Assembly (NCBI RefSeq): GCF_041146395.1
Contig: NC_090989.1
Coordinates: forward strand, 239,248,843-239,312,842
Source: Eulemur rufifrons
Taxonomy: Eukaryota; Chordata; Mammalia; Primates; Lemuridae
Direction: 5' to 3'
Length of the DNA stretch: 64,000 bases
This document shows, in pieces, positions 23,700-36,830 of this stretch. Made by a program: the position numbers and the translations under genes. The notes under the pieces are model-generated. The model was not told the origin of the DNA. It made no database searches and saw only the letters and a program-made list of their open reading frames with translations. How positions within the stretch are numbered: the first letter of the stretch is position 1; each line of letters begins with the position of its first letter.

Positions 23700-25275
23700 A
23701 CCAGGTGCTCCATAGTAAATACTTTGTGCTTCTTCTGATATCTTCAAACCACTAACCCCACATCTTCCACCTCACTCTCAGCACAGAGAAAACAGTCATC
23801 AGCCTGGAATTCCTTTGGTCTCCCACCACCAACCCATGGATTTCCTGCATGAGCATCCACCTTTGGCTCCTTTGCTATCTCAATGAGATTCCTTCCTGCT
23901 GGCGCCTGGTTTTCTGTTTCCACTCAGGATCCTACTCCTTCTTTGCCTCCTCAGAATCCTCATATAACTGATTATCCCCTTTTGTTCCACCACCATTCTG
24001 CTGCTTCTTCCTGCTAGCATTTAAATGTCTCTGCGACTCTCCCATTATTTTAAACAACCATCCTACCCCCCACTTATATCCTTCTCATCTTCTTCCCCAT
24101 CCCTCTCCTCCACAGTCAAACATCTTCAAAGAGTTGTCCTCAGCTACTGTCCCCACTCTTCCACCTCCTGTCAGTCATTACCTTTTGAAAACTGCTTTTC
24201 CCCCTCCAACATTACTGAAATCCTCTCAGCAAGGTCAGCATTGCTCTCCTTGTTGATGAATCCAGTGGACACTTCAGAACTGGTATTACTTATTTTCTCT
24301 GCACATTGTTGATCACTTTCTTCTTAAAATCTATTAGTGACCTTTGGAGACAGACATGTGAATGAGAAGTTTGGAGCTTCCCCAACAACATCAAATCCTT
24401 GGCTTCCTTCCTTCTTCCCAGTTGCTTCTTTCTCATCTTGTTGGCAGGCATCTTTGCCCATCTCTGGAATACTAGAGTTTCTCAGATTCTGTTCTGTGCT
24501 ACCAGCTCTTCTCACTATACACACTTTCCCTGGGCCAATATTATCAAGGCTTTAGCTATGATCTATATACTTATTATTCTTTAATCTACATATTTAACCC
24601 AGATATTTATCCCAAATTACAAATCCAAATGTGTATCCATCTGTCCTACAGTTCTGTGTGTACTACAAACTTAATACATCCTAAACTGAATTCATAATAT
24701 TTTCCAACCCTCTTCCTGTGTTTCTATAATCCAAATAATCACCAAGCTCTATTAAGTCTACTTACCTGTCTCTCAAATCTGTTTATTTTTTCTTCATCCC
24801 CACTGCCATTACTGTCATTACCCTAGACTAGACCCCTACCACCTCTCACACGGATGATGACTGCAGCCTCCAACCAGTCTGCTGTGTCTGGGTTTGTTCT
24901 AACATCACAGTCAGGATGATCTGTGTGGGGCAGTGCTTCAGGCTCAGCCTCTGGTCTTAATGAAAAATTTTCCATCCCTGAAAGTTGTATGCTGTTTCTT
25001 TTATCTGGGCTTTTGTTTATGCTGTTCTCTTTGCCTGTTCAATACTTTTTCCTATACCCGTTATCTTCCTAATTCTTGTTCATCCTTCAAGTTCCATATT
25101 CCAAATGACTTTCTTTTGGGGAATATTTTCTGGCCTTCCTCCCTTATTAATAGAATAAGTGCCCCTCCATAGCCCTTTTGTCTTCTTGTGTGATAGCACT
25201 TATATACTGCCTTATAACTGCTGCCACTGTGCTTGCATGAATAATTTATAAGTATTTAATAAATATTTAGGTAAA
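23700..25275 (+). repeat. Decayed L2 (CR1-clade LINE)
   Basis: A long pyrimidine-rich tract follows the layout of sense L2. 'agatatttatcccaaattac' and 'acatcctaaactgaattcat' recall the region after the RT motif. 'gggcttttgtttatgctgtt', 'ttgttcatccttcaagttcc' and 'gtatttaataaatatttagg' recall the 3' end. No open reading frame survives. The boundaries and the first 700 bp are uncertain; the final 400 bp is the best supported. Confidence 0.5.
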
Positions 25276-25279
25276 TAAT

Positions 25280-27780
25280 ATAATTGAATAACATTTTATG
25301 TTTTCTCTCATCATTTTAGAAATCAAGTCAGTAAAACCTGTCATCTATCACCTCACAAAATAACCCTAAATTCATTATAGTTTTATATAATTTCACTTTT
25401 CAGTAGACCTTAATGGACAAATGTTTCCCCACTGCTTATGTAGATACAGAATAAGATATACCAAAGACAGGGAAGCAGAGAGAACTGAGCTAAGTATGCA
25501 TGAAAGCAAAGTATTATGTTGAATGAAAAAACAACTATAGGCGCTAAAGGGTTTTTTTTTTAGGTAAAGCATATGCTTGGTTGGTGTCCATTTTAATTTG
25601 GTTAGTAGTTATTGGGCATAAGATACCATATGGTGCTGTGTTCGCTCAGTACTGAACACTTTTGTGTGGAAGACATATTATATGACCAAATAATGAATTA
25701 AGTAAAATTTCATGTTGCCATACTTCCCCCCTTGCTGCATCAAGCCCAATCCCACTCCCATTCTGTCCATTCCTACAAAAATCTCCTTCCCCCAGTGTCT
25801 GTACATAGGACTAGTCCCCAGTGCAAAGAATAGAAAAGATATGGCACAAACCCAGTGAAATTCAAGCTAATTACAGCTTGAGAAAATTAGGAATTTTTTT
25901 CTTTGATCTTTCTTTGAGCAATTTTTATAATTGTTTAGACAGTGGATAGCTCATTCTGTTTAACTCTTATCTCATGACGTTTATGCTAGTAAGTTTCAGA
26001 CACTATTCACAAGTATCCACTCAAGCGGTAATAACCATTTGCGCTATGGAAATGACAAAGAGCGCAGAATGCCCAAAGGGACCAAGGGAAGGGTCATTAG
26101 TTTTTGTAGCTCGTCTCATTTTAGCTGCATCTCTCTAACTTAGGTATTTATGTTAGAAAATACCATCACTCTTTATTCATTAAATGATCTGTAATACTGT
26201 AAGCTTTTAACATTTTAGCATTTAACAAATCTGACCATGGTTTAGCGAGATATTTTGTGGGAGAAGGAGGTGGCAGTCATGGCTAGTCTTGCCCAATCTT
26301 CCTTTTCCCCAAGTGGTTGTGCATGTTTGGAGAGGCTGAAACCTTAGAAAATCTGTGTACCAATTGTTTTTTTCTGAGTCTCCATTTACTTTAAGTTAAA
26401 ATATTTAAAATCTTCCCAAGGATTACTCTCTGTCCTAAACTTAAAAGGAACTAGACTCAAGGAAGATTTCATTCCAAAATTCTGATCTCTCAACTTCTCT
26501 CTACCAACAAAGACTTGCATATTAATACTTCCTGTGATATGGCTGCTGGCACTCAGATGACAAAGTACACTTTCAGTTTAATGAAAGTGAGCATAATTCT
26601 CACTAGACTGCACACCACTTTTCATTCTGTTTCAAGAAAGGTTTTTCTTTAATATGTATATCAGCTGATTTTGTAGGTCTGAAGGATTGGTTCTCTTTTA
26701 GGAAAGCTTCCCCCATCTAAATTCTTTTAAGAATGCTTCTCCCTCTTTCTCTTTTCAAATATGATCCTACTAAGCCTTTACTTCTTTGCTTTCCTTCCCC
26801 TGCTTTCTCTCTCCCTTCTTCACATATTAATATCTAAAAATGAGGTTTCCTGCTCCTTGATCTGAACCCCAGAAATGATCAATGAAATGAGTATCAATTA
26901 CAAGCACTAGTCCAGCAGGAGCCAGTTTGGCTTAAAATCAAGCTTCCTTGGTAAACCAAGAGAATATATAATCCTGATTGATTACTCCCAGAGAATACAT
27001 TCGTGCCATTGATAGTCCATGCAATTGAACTAAAATAGTTCTTATTTCTAAACCCTCCTTTAGATTTTTACCTTCTTACGTGTCTATGTCACAAGTAAAC
27101 AGTTGGGGTAAAGAATGAGGAGATGAAAACTTATTTCGGAGCTAGCACCATCTGAGCTCCTTAAGCTTCTTAGACTTCATCTTAGAGGATGTAATAAACT
27201 GTGATGTATTTTGTCTGGCCAGGGATACCAATGCATTTATACTTGAAACAATTCCATTTATTGAGTCCTTGACTCTACAGCAGGTACCCCAAGCTCAATC
27301 TATTAGCAAAACAGCTTTATGTCTGAAAAATGTGATAGGCATATTTACTTTCCTAGGAAGCAAAGTTCATGATTCCCTGTATGGAAATCTCTCCTGAGGT
27401 CCAACAGAAGGTCTTTTGCTAGAATCCAGCTTTATTCCTTCATCTTAAGAACAAAGTATTAAATCACCAACTTTTCTCCAGAATTACTTCATCTATTTCA
27501 AAGAAACATTGAATTATAGTCCCAAAGGGTCTCTATGCAGTCTAGAACCTGCTTTGCTTGTCATGAGAGTGGAAAATGCCTTAATCACCAAAGTTCAGGG
27601 TTTGATTCACCCAAATACTAAAGTACTTTTGTTCAACTAAAATTCCTTAGGCTCTAATAATTTTTTTCATTTATTCCCTGTATCTTTCTCATAAAAACTC
27701 TTTAGATTCTCAAAGGCATAATCTAACTTTTCCTGGCTTTTGCTTGTTTTAATTATGTCTAATATTATAATATATTGTGG
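25280..27780. other. Unassigned, apparently single-copy
   Basis: No transposon family, RNA gene or splice-bounded coding candidate recognised over about 2.5 kb. Low-complexity content is minor. Confidence 0.4.
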
Positions 27781-27786
27781 GTCATG

Positions 27787-28890
27787 TCAAAATGTGTCTC
27801 TTAAATATGAAGTTTTTAAGTGCATGATGCATGTGTGAAATTCACAAATAGGTTTTTGTTGATGGTAATGAGAGTAAACTTTGGCATCCCACATGGAGGG
27901 GACCAATTCTGAGTATTTGGAATGACAGGGAATTGGGAGTTGTTGAAGCCCAGTGTTCCCTTGGGCCATTACCACTGATATAGAAGTAGCAAAGCAAAAT
28001 CCTGGGGAAGACATAAGAGGATCCCCAAGGCTGGGAGAATGAGCAACAGTGGGGTGGAAGTGGAAGCACCAATAGCAGCAGGTGCCAAGTCTGAGGATAC
28101 CACATCCTAGAAAACTAACATCCAAGACTTGATCTGAATTCACAGCCCAGGGAGTTGGGGAGGAAGCTCAGCAGGGGAGCTTAGGAGCTCTTTAGTCATC
28201 CTGATGGAGCTTTTAAGCAGGGTCCTTTTCTGGAGGCCCTCTTTTGACAGCCTCATGGACATCCCTACACTAAGCTCAAAGGCATGGTCCTGATGCCACT
28301 TGCATTGAAATGGTGAGAGTGGCCAAGTACTCAGACTTTCTCCTTCTGTCCCTGGAGGTTTGGTCTAATCATCCAGAGACAATGTTGTACTTTCCTCACA
28401 TTCAGCTTTGCCCTGACTTCCAGTTCCCTACTGGATCCCAGTCTCTATGAAATACATTCACAAGTCAGACAGCATACTGGCCACTGCCTAAATAAGGGGA
28501 CACATGCATCTCAGAGGTGAGAGGAGCTGCTTCTGTAGCAGCTATCATGGGATTCCACATCTCAGATGCCATTACCATGACACAGAGTCCTGAGCTGCAG
28601 AACTGGCCCCTTAGCCTCCATAAACCCAAGTGGCAGGTGATACCCCAAATCAGTGATGAGGAGAGAAAACAGAAGTTCCCCACCCCAAGTACTGCATGCC
28701 CAGCAAGAGACAAGTCAGGGACTTCAGTCCACTTTGTGGCATTGGGCCTGGCCCTCTCACTGTTGCTCTTTTTGCCCTGCCCTGTTCCTGGATCCACCTG
28801 CTTCTAATGCTTTCCAATCTGTACCTCACCTCTGGCCCTTTGGACTACACATCCACTAGCATTCTTCTCCTTAGAGGGTTTTATTTGTTT
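27787..28890. other. Unassigned, GC-richer segment
   Basis: Base composition shifts to a higher GC content than the flanks, and overlapping open frames of about 90-118 codons exist on both strands (for example 27787-28143 minus, 28517-28807 plus). None shows a protein motif, signal peptide or plausible start context. It could be an unrecognised old repeat such as LTR or ERV internal sequence, but no family is identifiable by eye. Confidence 0.3.
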
Positions 28891-28896
28891 TAATTT

Positions 28897-29015
28897 AACA
28901 AATAAATTTCTACTGATCATTCTGTGTCATACACTGGTCTAAGTACTTCATGAATATGATCTCCTACAATTAAAATGTAATTGTAGTGTTACCCCCACTT
29001 CATAGATAAATTTGT
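28897..29015 (-). repeat. MIR SINE fragment, antisense, cut by an Alu
   Basis: 'actgatcattctgtgtcata' and 'ctaagtacttcatgaatatg' fit the antisense MIR 3' half; the Alu at 29022 interrupts it. Confidence 0.55.
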
Positions 29016-29021
29016 CCTCAC

Positions 29022-29352
29022 TTTTTTTTTTTTTTTTTGAGACAGAGTCTCACTTTGTTGCTTGGGCTAGAGTGCCGTGGTGTCAGCCTAGTTCACAGCA
29101 ACCTCAAACTCCTGGGCTTAAGCAATCCTTCTGCCTCAGCCTCCCAAGTAGCTGAGACTACAGGCATGCGCCACCATGCCTGGCTAATTTGTTCTATATA
29201 TTTTTAGTTGTCCAGATAATTTCTTTCTATATTTTAGTAGAAATGGGATCTCGCTCTTGCTCAGGCTGGTCTCGAACTTCTGAGCTCAAACGATCTGCCC
29301 ACCTCGGCCTCCCAGAGTGCTAGGATTACAGGCGTGAGCCACCGCACCCGGC
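29022..29352 (-). mobile_element. Full-length Alu, antisense (strepsirrhine type)
   Basis: T run then 'gagacagagtctcactttgt' through 'gtgagccaccgcacccggc', with the lineage-type linker 'gtccagataatttctttcta'. Flanking 'cctcactttt' at 29016-29025 and 29353-29362 is the target duplication (the first copy overlaps the T tail). Confidence 0.95.
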
Positions 29353-29473
29353 CCTCACTTTTGTGTGTTTATGTCCTGGAAACCGCATGTAGCCAGCCTA
29401 TTGGGCACCCAGCTTGGCCATTACCAGTCTCCTGTCAATGCTACCCTCAAAGCAGAGCTCGACAGTCACGGCT

Positions 29474-29702
29474 GAATGGAAGCAAAAGAGCTTGAGCTTT
29501 TGGAGCCGGACAGTCTGGGTTTGCATCTCAGGTTTGCCACTTACTAGCTGAGTGACTCTAGGCAAGTTAGAGTTTTCTCATCTTTAAATGGGAATCATGT
29601 CTACCTTGGAGGGTCACAGAGGAGGTTAGTCATCATATAAGGAAAACCCTAGCACAGTGCATAGAACAGAAAAGCATTTAGGAAGTGATAGCTGCTATTG
29701 TT
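29474..29702 (+). repeat. MIRb SINE
   Basis: 'gcttttggagccggacagtc', 'ttgccacttactagctgagt' and 'gaagtgatagctgctattgt' mark a well-preserved copy. Confidence 0.9.
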
Positions 29703-29799
29703 CCACTGACACCCCCAGGAGTGCAGAGAAAGTCCTGCTTGCTTAAACCATTAAATCACATGCAGTGGAAACTTTAGAAGTAAAAGTGGCCATAGATTT

Positions 29800-29945
29800 T
29801 GGCTAGTTGGATTCTCTTCTTTTTGAATGAGGAAACTGAAGCCCGGAAAGCTTTAGACTTTTTGGAAGTCATAGCTAGTTAACAAGAGAACAGAGAAAGA
29901 ACTGAGGCCACCTGATTCCTATCTGGGTCTTTAACTACCACCACA
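29800..29945 (-). repeat. MIR SINE fragment, antisense
   Basis: 'tgaatgaggaaactgaagcc' and 'agtcatagctagttaacaag' are the antisense MIR core. Confidence 0.65.
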
Positions 29946-29949
29946 CACT

Positions 29950-31460
29950 GCTGCTGCCGCCCACGTACTTGAAAGGTTCAACCCGATGCAGGCTAAGCCC
30001 CGGACTGGAGATAATCTGTCAGAGCATGGAAGACCCCAGAACATTCTCCTGTTTCCATTCATTTTCTAGTCAAAGCAACTCCTCATCTCATACCCCTCTC
30101 TTTAGGTTCTTGGAATAAGAAAGCTGTTGTTCAGAGGCAAATATATAGAGCCCATGCTGCAGCCACCTGCCTTTCAGCTGCAGTGGTTCCCAACTCAGTT
30201 TCTGCCAGCTTTGTGGAGGGTCACCTTGTCTGGAACAGAAACATGCCCTTCTCTTCTGTCTTTTCTCCCGATTTGCCTGCCAGTCCCCTCTTCTAGGGCA
30301 ATAGGTTACATTCAGTAGATGACGTTACTTTAACCTATATCACATTTATTCTTTCCTGGCAACCTAGAGATTGAAATTTACTTTTTAGAGATAAAAAAAA
30401 ATATCCCTGGGTGTGGGGCTGACATTGAACCATTTGATGTCTCTGGTAGCAGGAATTTGGTTGTGGCAATATTGTTACCATATGGATGATACGTAACTAC
30501 CGCAAACTGGGACGAGAATTCCAGGCTGTTTTACTGGGACCACCAAGATGATGAGTGACATATTCAATTCTAAGGAACTAAAACGAAGAATTCCACATTT
30601 TAAATTGGAGTATCATGTCAAAATGAAAACCTTATTGTAAATAAAAGTACATATACACACAGGAACAAAACCTCTTTAGCTCTGGGAAGGATCCACGTGA
30701 CACCAACATAGTTAGAATGTTTCAGGATTATTTAAAAAAACAATGAATCAGCATAGCTGTCATCATCGTTTATTCCTTTCTTTCTCTATAATGAAACACT
30801 GCTTTTTTTCCTCCCCTAAATGAAAATCAGTTGGGCCTGTCTTAAAATATTGAACTATTTGTGGCGTTCAGGCCTTTTTGCTCCTGATATTTATCATCGA
30901 GGCCAGTGCTTGGTGAGCTGGACCCATTGTGCTCTGAGTAGCTTTTTGTTTCAGGCACTGCTTTGTTTTAAGTTAGGTGTTGAATGCAGCATCAAAAGTA
31001 GTCAGGCAGACATTCAGAGGCAGATGTGGGCACATTCCCAAAAGTTCAGTGCCAAGGGCCTTGTGTTTCTTAACAGAGGTGACCTGGAAAGACTCCAAAA
31101 ACAAGATGAAAAATACAAAGTTGAATTTAGTTAAAGGGAAGGAGAAAGGAAAGCATTGAAAGCTCGAATCCCGTTAACTTGAAAAGTTGAGTTCTGGCCT
31201 TTTAAAAGCTTCCTTCCAAAACAGACCTATATTAGTTTAATCTCTGGCCAATTGTAGATTTAAATTTAGCTTCTCACACTTATTAATCTTTTTAGAAGTG
31301 AATATAGCCATTGTTGCTAATAGGGACTTGACGTATTATTTTCTGTTTATAATGAACTTTAATTTACTTGGGTGGTGAAAACGGAGACCATTGTTACTGA
31401 CTTTATTAATGGGGCCCTAGCTGAACAGATGGGGAGTCACAGTGGGTCGGGCCGTGCACA
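29950..31460. other. Unassigned, apparently single-copy
   Basis: No known repeat or RNA gene seen. An open frame at 30820-31134 has no recognisable motif and is treated as chance. Confidence 0.4.
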
Positions 31461-31467
31461 GAGTAAG

Positions 31468-31630
31468 CCAGACCTGAGCACAACTTCCATCACTGCTCAT
31501 GATGTCAGGCAAGTCACTTAATCTCTCTAAACCTAACTGTTGTCATCCATAAAATGGAAATGTTTTTATGACATTTAAGTGAGCAAACGAATGTATAGTT
31601 GCTTGCTACATGGTACATTCTATATGTAAA
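31468..31630 (+). repeat. MIR SINE
   Basis: 'gtcaggcaagtcacttaatc' and 'catccataaaatggaaatg' lie in MIR order. Confidence 0.7.
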
Positions 31631-31679
31631 TTGCATATCTTTGGAAAGATCTAGAAGTAGTATCAAGACCAACTGCTGA

Positions 31680-31812
31680 CATCCTTTTTACATATGAAGG
31701 AGCTGAAATAGAGTTGTGGGGTCCTTCACCCAGTGTCATGCGGCCCGTAAGGTGCAAAGCCAGAGCCGAGGTGAGAGCTCAGATCTTTGCTTTCTTTCCA
31801 CTGAACCAACTC
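31680..31812 (-). repeat. MIR SINE fragment, antisense
   Basis: 'acatatgaaggagctgaaat' and 'aaagccagagccgaggtgag' suit antisense MIR. Confidence 0.55.
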
Positions 31813-31847
31813 TGTATAAATGTATAAGGCTATTTTAAACTTAATTA

Positions 31848-31960
31848 CTATAAGTAATTATTTTATAGTAATTTATAATTATTTTATAGTAATTAATATA
31901 TAATTATAATTATGAGATGTATATTATTAAAATTATATATTATAACTGCTATATAAAACA
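31848..31960. repeat. AT-rich tandem low-complexity tract
   Basis: The motif 'aattattttatagtaatt' recurs in near-tandem copies, then passes into TA-rich sequence. Confidence 0.8.
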
Positions 31961-31967
31961 ATAACTA

Positions 31968-32215
31968 CCATTTTTTGAGCATGTATTGCCAGTCATTCTA
32001 TTAAGTATTTGCATATATTATCTCACTTAATTCTCATAATGACCTTGTAAGGTAAGTACTACTATTTTACCTATTTTTCACAGCTGAAGAAAGTTAAGCA
32101 TAGAAAATTTAAGTAATTTACTCAAAGTCATGCATTTACTAATGGCAGAGATGTGGTTTGAATTCAAGAAGCCTGTCTCCAGGGTCAGAATTCAACCACC
32201 ACACTGACTGCACTC
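31968..32215 (-). repeat. MIR SINE, antisense
   Basis: 'ttgcatatattatctcactt', 'aattctcataatgaccttgt' and 'aatggcagagatgtggtttg' follow the antisense MIRb order. Confidence 0.85.
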
Positions 32216-32447
32216 CAACTGCTCTGCAATATTTGTCCTAAGAAGATGAACTTACATAAATTGTTGTCACCCATCTCCATAGGCAAACTTAAAAAACAGT
32301 GACGGTGTGTTGCAAAGGACAGTAAACTCACAGCCACATCTTGCTCATCACAACTTTATTCTTCATTTAAACGACTGCCCAGAATACACAGGTAGCTATA
32401 CAGCTCCTAAGGAAGACCATAAATTCAGGCCAAACTTGTGTCCTTAT

Positions 32448-32456
32448 CCTTCCTTC

Positions 32457-32487
<31 letters not shown>

Positions 32488-32504
32488 TTTTCTTTCTTTT
32501 TTTT

Positions 32505-32510
<6 letters not shown>
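32448..32510. repeat. (CTTT)n microsatellite at an Alu tail
   Basis: 'tttctttctttctttctttc' repeat merging into the T run of the antisense Alu at 32505; it probably grew out of the Alu tail. Confidence 0.9.
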
Positions 32511-32790
<280 letters not shown>

Positions 32791-32799
32791 GACTCAGTT

Positions 32800-35584
32800 A
32801 CCTGTTTTGTTATATGAATATGATAAACTTCAAGATATTATTGGAAAGATTTAATAAGGTATAAATGCAATTGCATGACATATAAGAGGGAGGGTCTCTG
32901 TCTTGGTAGAAGATATTTGGTATTCTTTTCTAGTTTCCCTGACTCCTCTACTAGCTTTCGAAAATTAAACCTAGTAACACATTTACCCATGCTCATCAGG
33001 TTAGAATCTATTTGGGGCAAAATTCAGTTATTGCTGGCTCAGCCTGCCTGAGGCAAAAGCCCTAAACACAGGACTGCAGACCATAATCACCTCACGGATT
33101 GACTTAAAGGAGAGAATTTCTGCCCCACAAATTTTTCAGGGCATTTTAGCTTTCAGAAGTACCCTGGCCCCAACTTTAGTTTGAGAGAAGCTTTCTAATT
33201 TTCTTTGAGCTTAGACCTCCAAAGACAAAAAAGCACCACAAAGTATAACATGCATGTCAGTTTACAATAACCTGGGCCCCGGCACAACCAGAAATGGAAA
33301 AATACCCCCAAAGAGTCGGAGGAGGGGAGCAGATTTGAAAAAGGGTTTAACTACTGTGGCAAATGGTCCATCACCCACCCTCCTCTGCTGGTTTGTTTTG
33401 ATACATCCCCACCTGGTCCCCAGGTGTGAGAGTACCACAAAATACTGCTCAGGCTGCTGCTGTGGACCAGACTTGTGCAGATGTAGCTGGAGTGTGCACC
33501 TTGGAACAATGGCTTTATTCTTTCAGGCAGTGAAGAGAGGTCTGAGTTTAGAAAGAGCTGCTGCTGCTACGGCAAAAAAATAAAATAAAAAAAAAAATCG
33601 TATACCTTGAGGAATTTGGACCTGGTGAAAAATATCTGAAAGTAGCAAGAAAGCCCACTGGGAAATGTGAAGCCTGTCCTTCCCTCCTGTCCCCTCAAAC
33701 TAAACTGCACCCCACATTTGAAATAAATATGAAGGTGAATTGGCTGCATACTGAGCAGGGACAGGAGCAAGAAGAAAACTTTTTTCTTCGAAAACCCAGG
33801 AGTTTAAGTCTAGAAATACAAGACGGTTGCCAGAACGGAAAGTTGGGGGTATTCTCGACTCCACATCTGGATTTATAGAAATAAAGCAAGTTCTGGAGAG
33901 TTTGTTTTGGCGTTAATTATCTCACACTGGAAACCATCATAACAAAAATGGCAAATTCTGGAATTTCCACTTTTCCTTCACCTGAAGAGTGTATACGTTT
34001 TTACTTTGGCCAGACAGAGACCTCACATTATTAGAGACAGGAGTAAATTGGAAAGAACAGTTTTCCACCTCATTCTTTTATGGAATTGGCAGGAAAACTT
34101 TACTAGTCTCAAGGCAAAATGCAGACTATGATATTCTCATATTTTTCTATGAGGAGAAAAGGTGGCAAGAACTTCATAGAATTTTGTCTGAGGAGAATTG
34201 GCAAAGCATCATGTTGTATAGATGTATGTATGAAATTAAATTTCTTATATGTAGCTTTTAGCAATGGAGAAAACAAGTTGTATCTCCCATAAATGGTGTG
34301 GGACCTAGTATATTTGTAACCTCACTGCCTTGAAATAACTAAAATTGTAAAGACATTGAATAATAAGCAGCCTGCCTAAATACGGATTTTCTGGTTTGAA
34401 ACAAATGCCTTGCATCTAGATTAATAAGGTGACGCAAAACACCACATCATCTGGCAGGGGAGGATTTAAAACAGGTCAGTTTCCTTGGGAGGAGAGAAAA
34501 ATAACTTTTAAGATGAAAGACAAAACAAAACAAAAAAACCTGTGTGTGGTCCAAACCTCATTTAAAAAAAAAAAATTGCCAAAGGTGTTTAAGTTGCATG
34601 GTGATAGTTTTCTGAAAATGTTAATGATTCACTTGCAAGGCATGATTAGTCATATCTTTGACTAGATGAGGAATGCATAAATAAGAACTTGTTTTATTGT
34701 TGACGTTTAATTCTGAGTGTATTGGGGAATGTGATGAGAGAAGGTGCACTTAATAATGTATCTTCCCAAGGAGGGGTGAGGGATGTTGGCACTTAATAGC
34801 ACATTATTCTTTTAAAATATAATTATAAATACTTAGTAAGTTTAGACCAATAGGAAAAAGAACTCATTGGCTAAAACAGAAGCCAGACCTCCCAGAAAGC
34901 TTAAACTTGACCTTCTTGTTGTCCTCTTTCTAGTTCTAGACTTGCAATTGGTAGTCTAGGTAAGACCCCCTCAACGTATGGATCAAATCTTCTAATTAGG
35001 AATATTTGCTATATTTATTGCCCTTTAAAAATGTGTTGTTCTTCTTGAAGCCACATTCTCTGAAGCAACCACTGTGATATAGAGTAACTTTGTCACCAGG
35101 AAATCAGAGAGATCTGTTAAAGAAATAAATTTATATAAATATTCTTTAATATTTCACTTGATAGGGGCCATTGACAAAAGTTTCAAAAATCAACAACGAC
35201 CTACTAGTTTAATTATAATCACTCTGTACTTTCTTTTAGAGATGTGAGAAATAATAGATGGGACTTCTTATCCTAGCATCTATGTATTTAGTAGGGTTTA
35301 ACAAACTCTTTTTTTAATTTCAAGTTCAAAATATATAAAATGGATTTATTCTCCCTTTGTTCTTATTTTTAAATACACAGTTACAGCTTCCATATTTGTT
35401 ATCTTTAGCACATCTTTGAATCGAAAAACAAATGGCATGTTATAGAAACTGATGCTAATAAGCAATTTCTTAACTTTATAAGAATTGTTTGGAAGAGTAA
35501 GTGCACAATGAATTTTACATGATTGCAGATGTTACTATTTAGGGGAAATGGCTCAAAAGGTAGATACCATAAGATTTGAGAATA
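32800..35584. other. Unassigned, apparently single-copy
   Basis: No repeat family recognised over about 2.8 kb. The open frame at 33254-33583 (Cys-rich middle, 'CSGCCCGPDLCRC') starts without a supporting exon structure and ends in an A-rich tract at 33572-33598, so I do not call it coding. Confidence 0.35.
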
Positions 35585-35689
35585 TGAGGAATCTTCAAGT
35601 ATTTCATGGCAAATGTGTATTATGAGAAAACTATGCATGAATTTCAAAATTTTTTGCACCAAAATAAACTCACATTAACTTGTTATAAC

Positions 35690-36830
35690 ATGTCTGAACA
35701 GGATCTATTAATAGTTTGAGGCAGAAGGATAAGACATCAGTTTGAAAAGAGCCCCCATCAGAGCAACATAAATCCTGCTAGAATTGAAGCAAGAACAAAC
35801 ATCAAATCTGTAGTGAAGCTTCAATGGAAAAATGGTGCAATCATTGATGCTTTTCAAAAAGTTTATGATTGGGAATAACACCAATTGGGTATCGGACAGA
35901 GGTGGGGGCTGAGGGGAGGGGATGGGTGTATACCTACGTGATGAGTGTGATGTGTACTGTCTAGGGAATGGACACGCTTGAAGTTCTGACTGGAGGGGAT
36001 GGCGGAGCATGGGCAATATATATAACTTGAACTTTTGTACCCCCATAATAAGCTGAAATAATAAAAAAAAGTTTATGAGGACAATGCACCAAAGAAATCA
36101 GCAGTTTATAAATGGATAACTCATTTTAAGAGGGGACAAGATGATGTTGAAGATGAAGTCCACAACAGCAGACCATCCACATCAATTTGCAAAGAAAAAA
36201 TTAATCTTGTTCATGCCCTAGTTGAAGCGGACCAATGATTAACAGCAGAAACAATAGCTAACACCACAGACATCTCAATTTGTTCATGTAACACAATTCT
36301 GACTGAAAAATTAAAGTTAAGCCAACTTTCCACTTGATGGGTGCCAAAACTTTTGCACCCAGATCAGTTGCTAACAAGAGTGGAGTCTTCAGTGGAAATT
36401 TTAAACAAGTGGGATCAAGATCCTGAAGTGTTTCTTCAAAGAACAGTAACAAAGGATGAAATATGGCTTTACCAATGCAATCCTGAAGAAAAAACACAAT
36501 AAAAGCAATGGCTACCAAGAGATGGAGCTGGTCCAGCGAAAGCAAAAGTAGCCTGGTTAAGAGCAACGGTTATGGCAACAATTTTGGGGGATGCTCAAAG
36601 CAGTTTGCTTATTGACTTTCTGGAGGGCCAAAGAATGATACCATCTGCTACTGAGAGTGATTTGGCTCCTTATGATTGCTTCTGTTTCCTAATCTTAAAA
36701 AACCTTTAAAGGGCACCCATTTTTCTTCAGTTAATAATGTAAAAATGACTCCATTGACATAGTTAAATTCTCAGGACCCTCAGTTCTTTAGGGATGGACT
36801 AAATAGCTAGTACAAAAGTGTCTTAAACTT
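35690..36830 (+). pseudogene. Mariner transposase remnant
   Basis: The remnant starts at an ATG at 35690 and encodes a DD34D-type mariner transposase, which would cut and paste the element at TA sites. Visible blocks are TKDEIWLYQ at about 36448 (first catalytic Asp), LIDFLEGQRMIPSA at about 36610, and DLAPYDCF at about 36660 (third Asp region). The block with the middle catalytic Asp is deleted between IPSA and DLAP. Several stops break the frame (for example TAA near 36499), and an L1 fragment splits the N-terminal part. It is non-functional. It most resembles Hsmar2. Confidence 0.8.
35869..36065 (+). mobile_element. Strepsirrhine-type L1 3' end inside the mariner
   Basis: About 200 bp of L1 3' UTR ('gaatggacacgcttgaagtt', 'cttttgtacccccataataa') ending in an A-rich tail. 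'aaaaagtttatga' at 35856-35868 and 36066-36078 is the target duplication, so it jumped into the mariner after the mariner had landed. Confidence 0.9.

Noticed and set aside
24025..24584. Serine-rich overlapping open frames
   Set aside because: Product of the pyrimidine-rich L2-like tract; no consistent protein motif.
33254..33583. 109-codon frame with a Cys-rich centre
   Set aside because: The Cys cluster does not fit a known zinc-finger or disulfide pattern, and there are no flanking splice signals of quality.
36258..36566. 102-codon minus-strand frame
   Set aside because: Antisense of the mariner transposase remnant.
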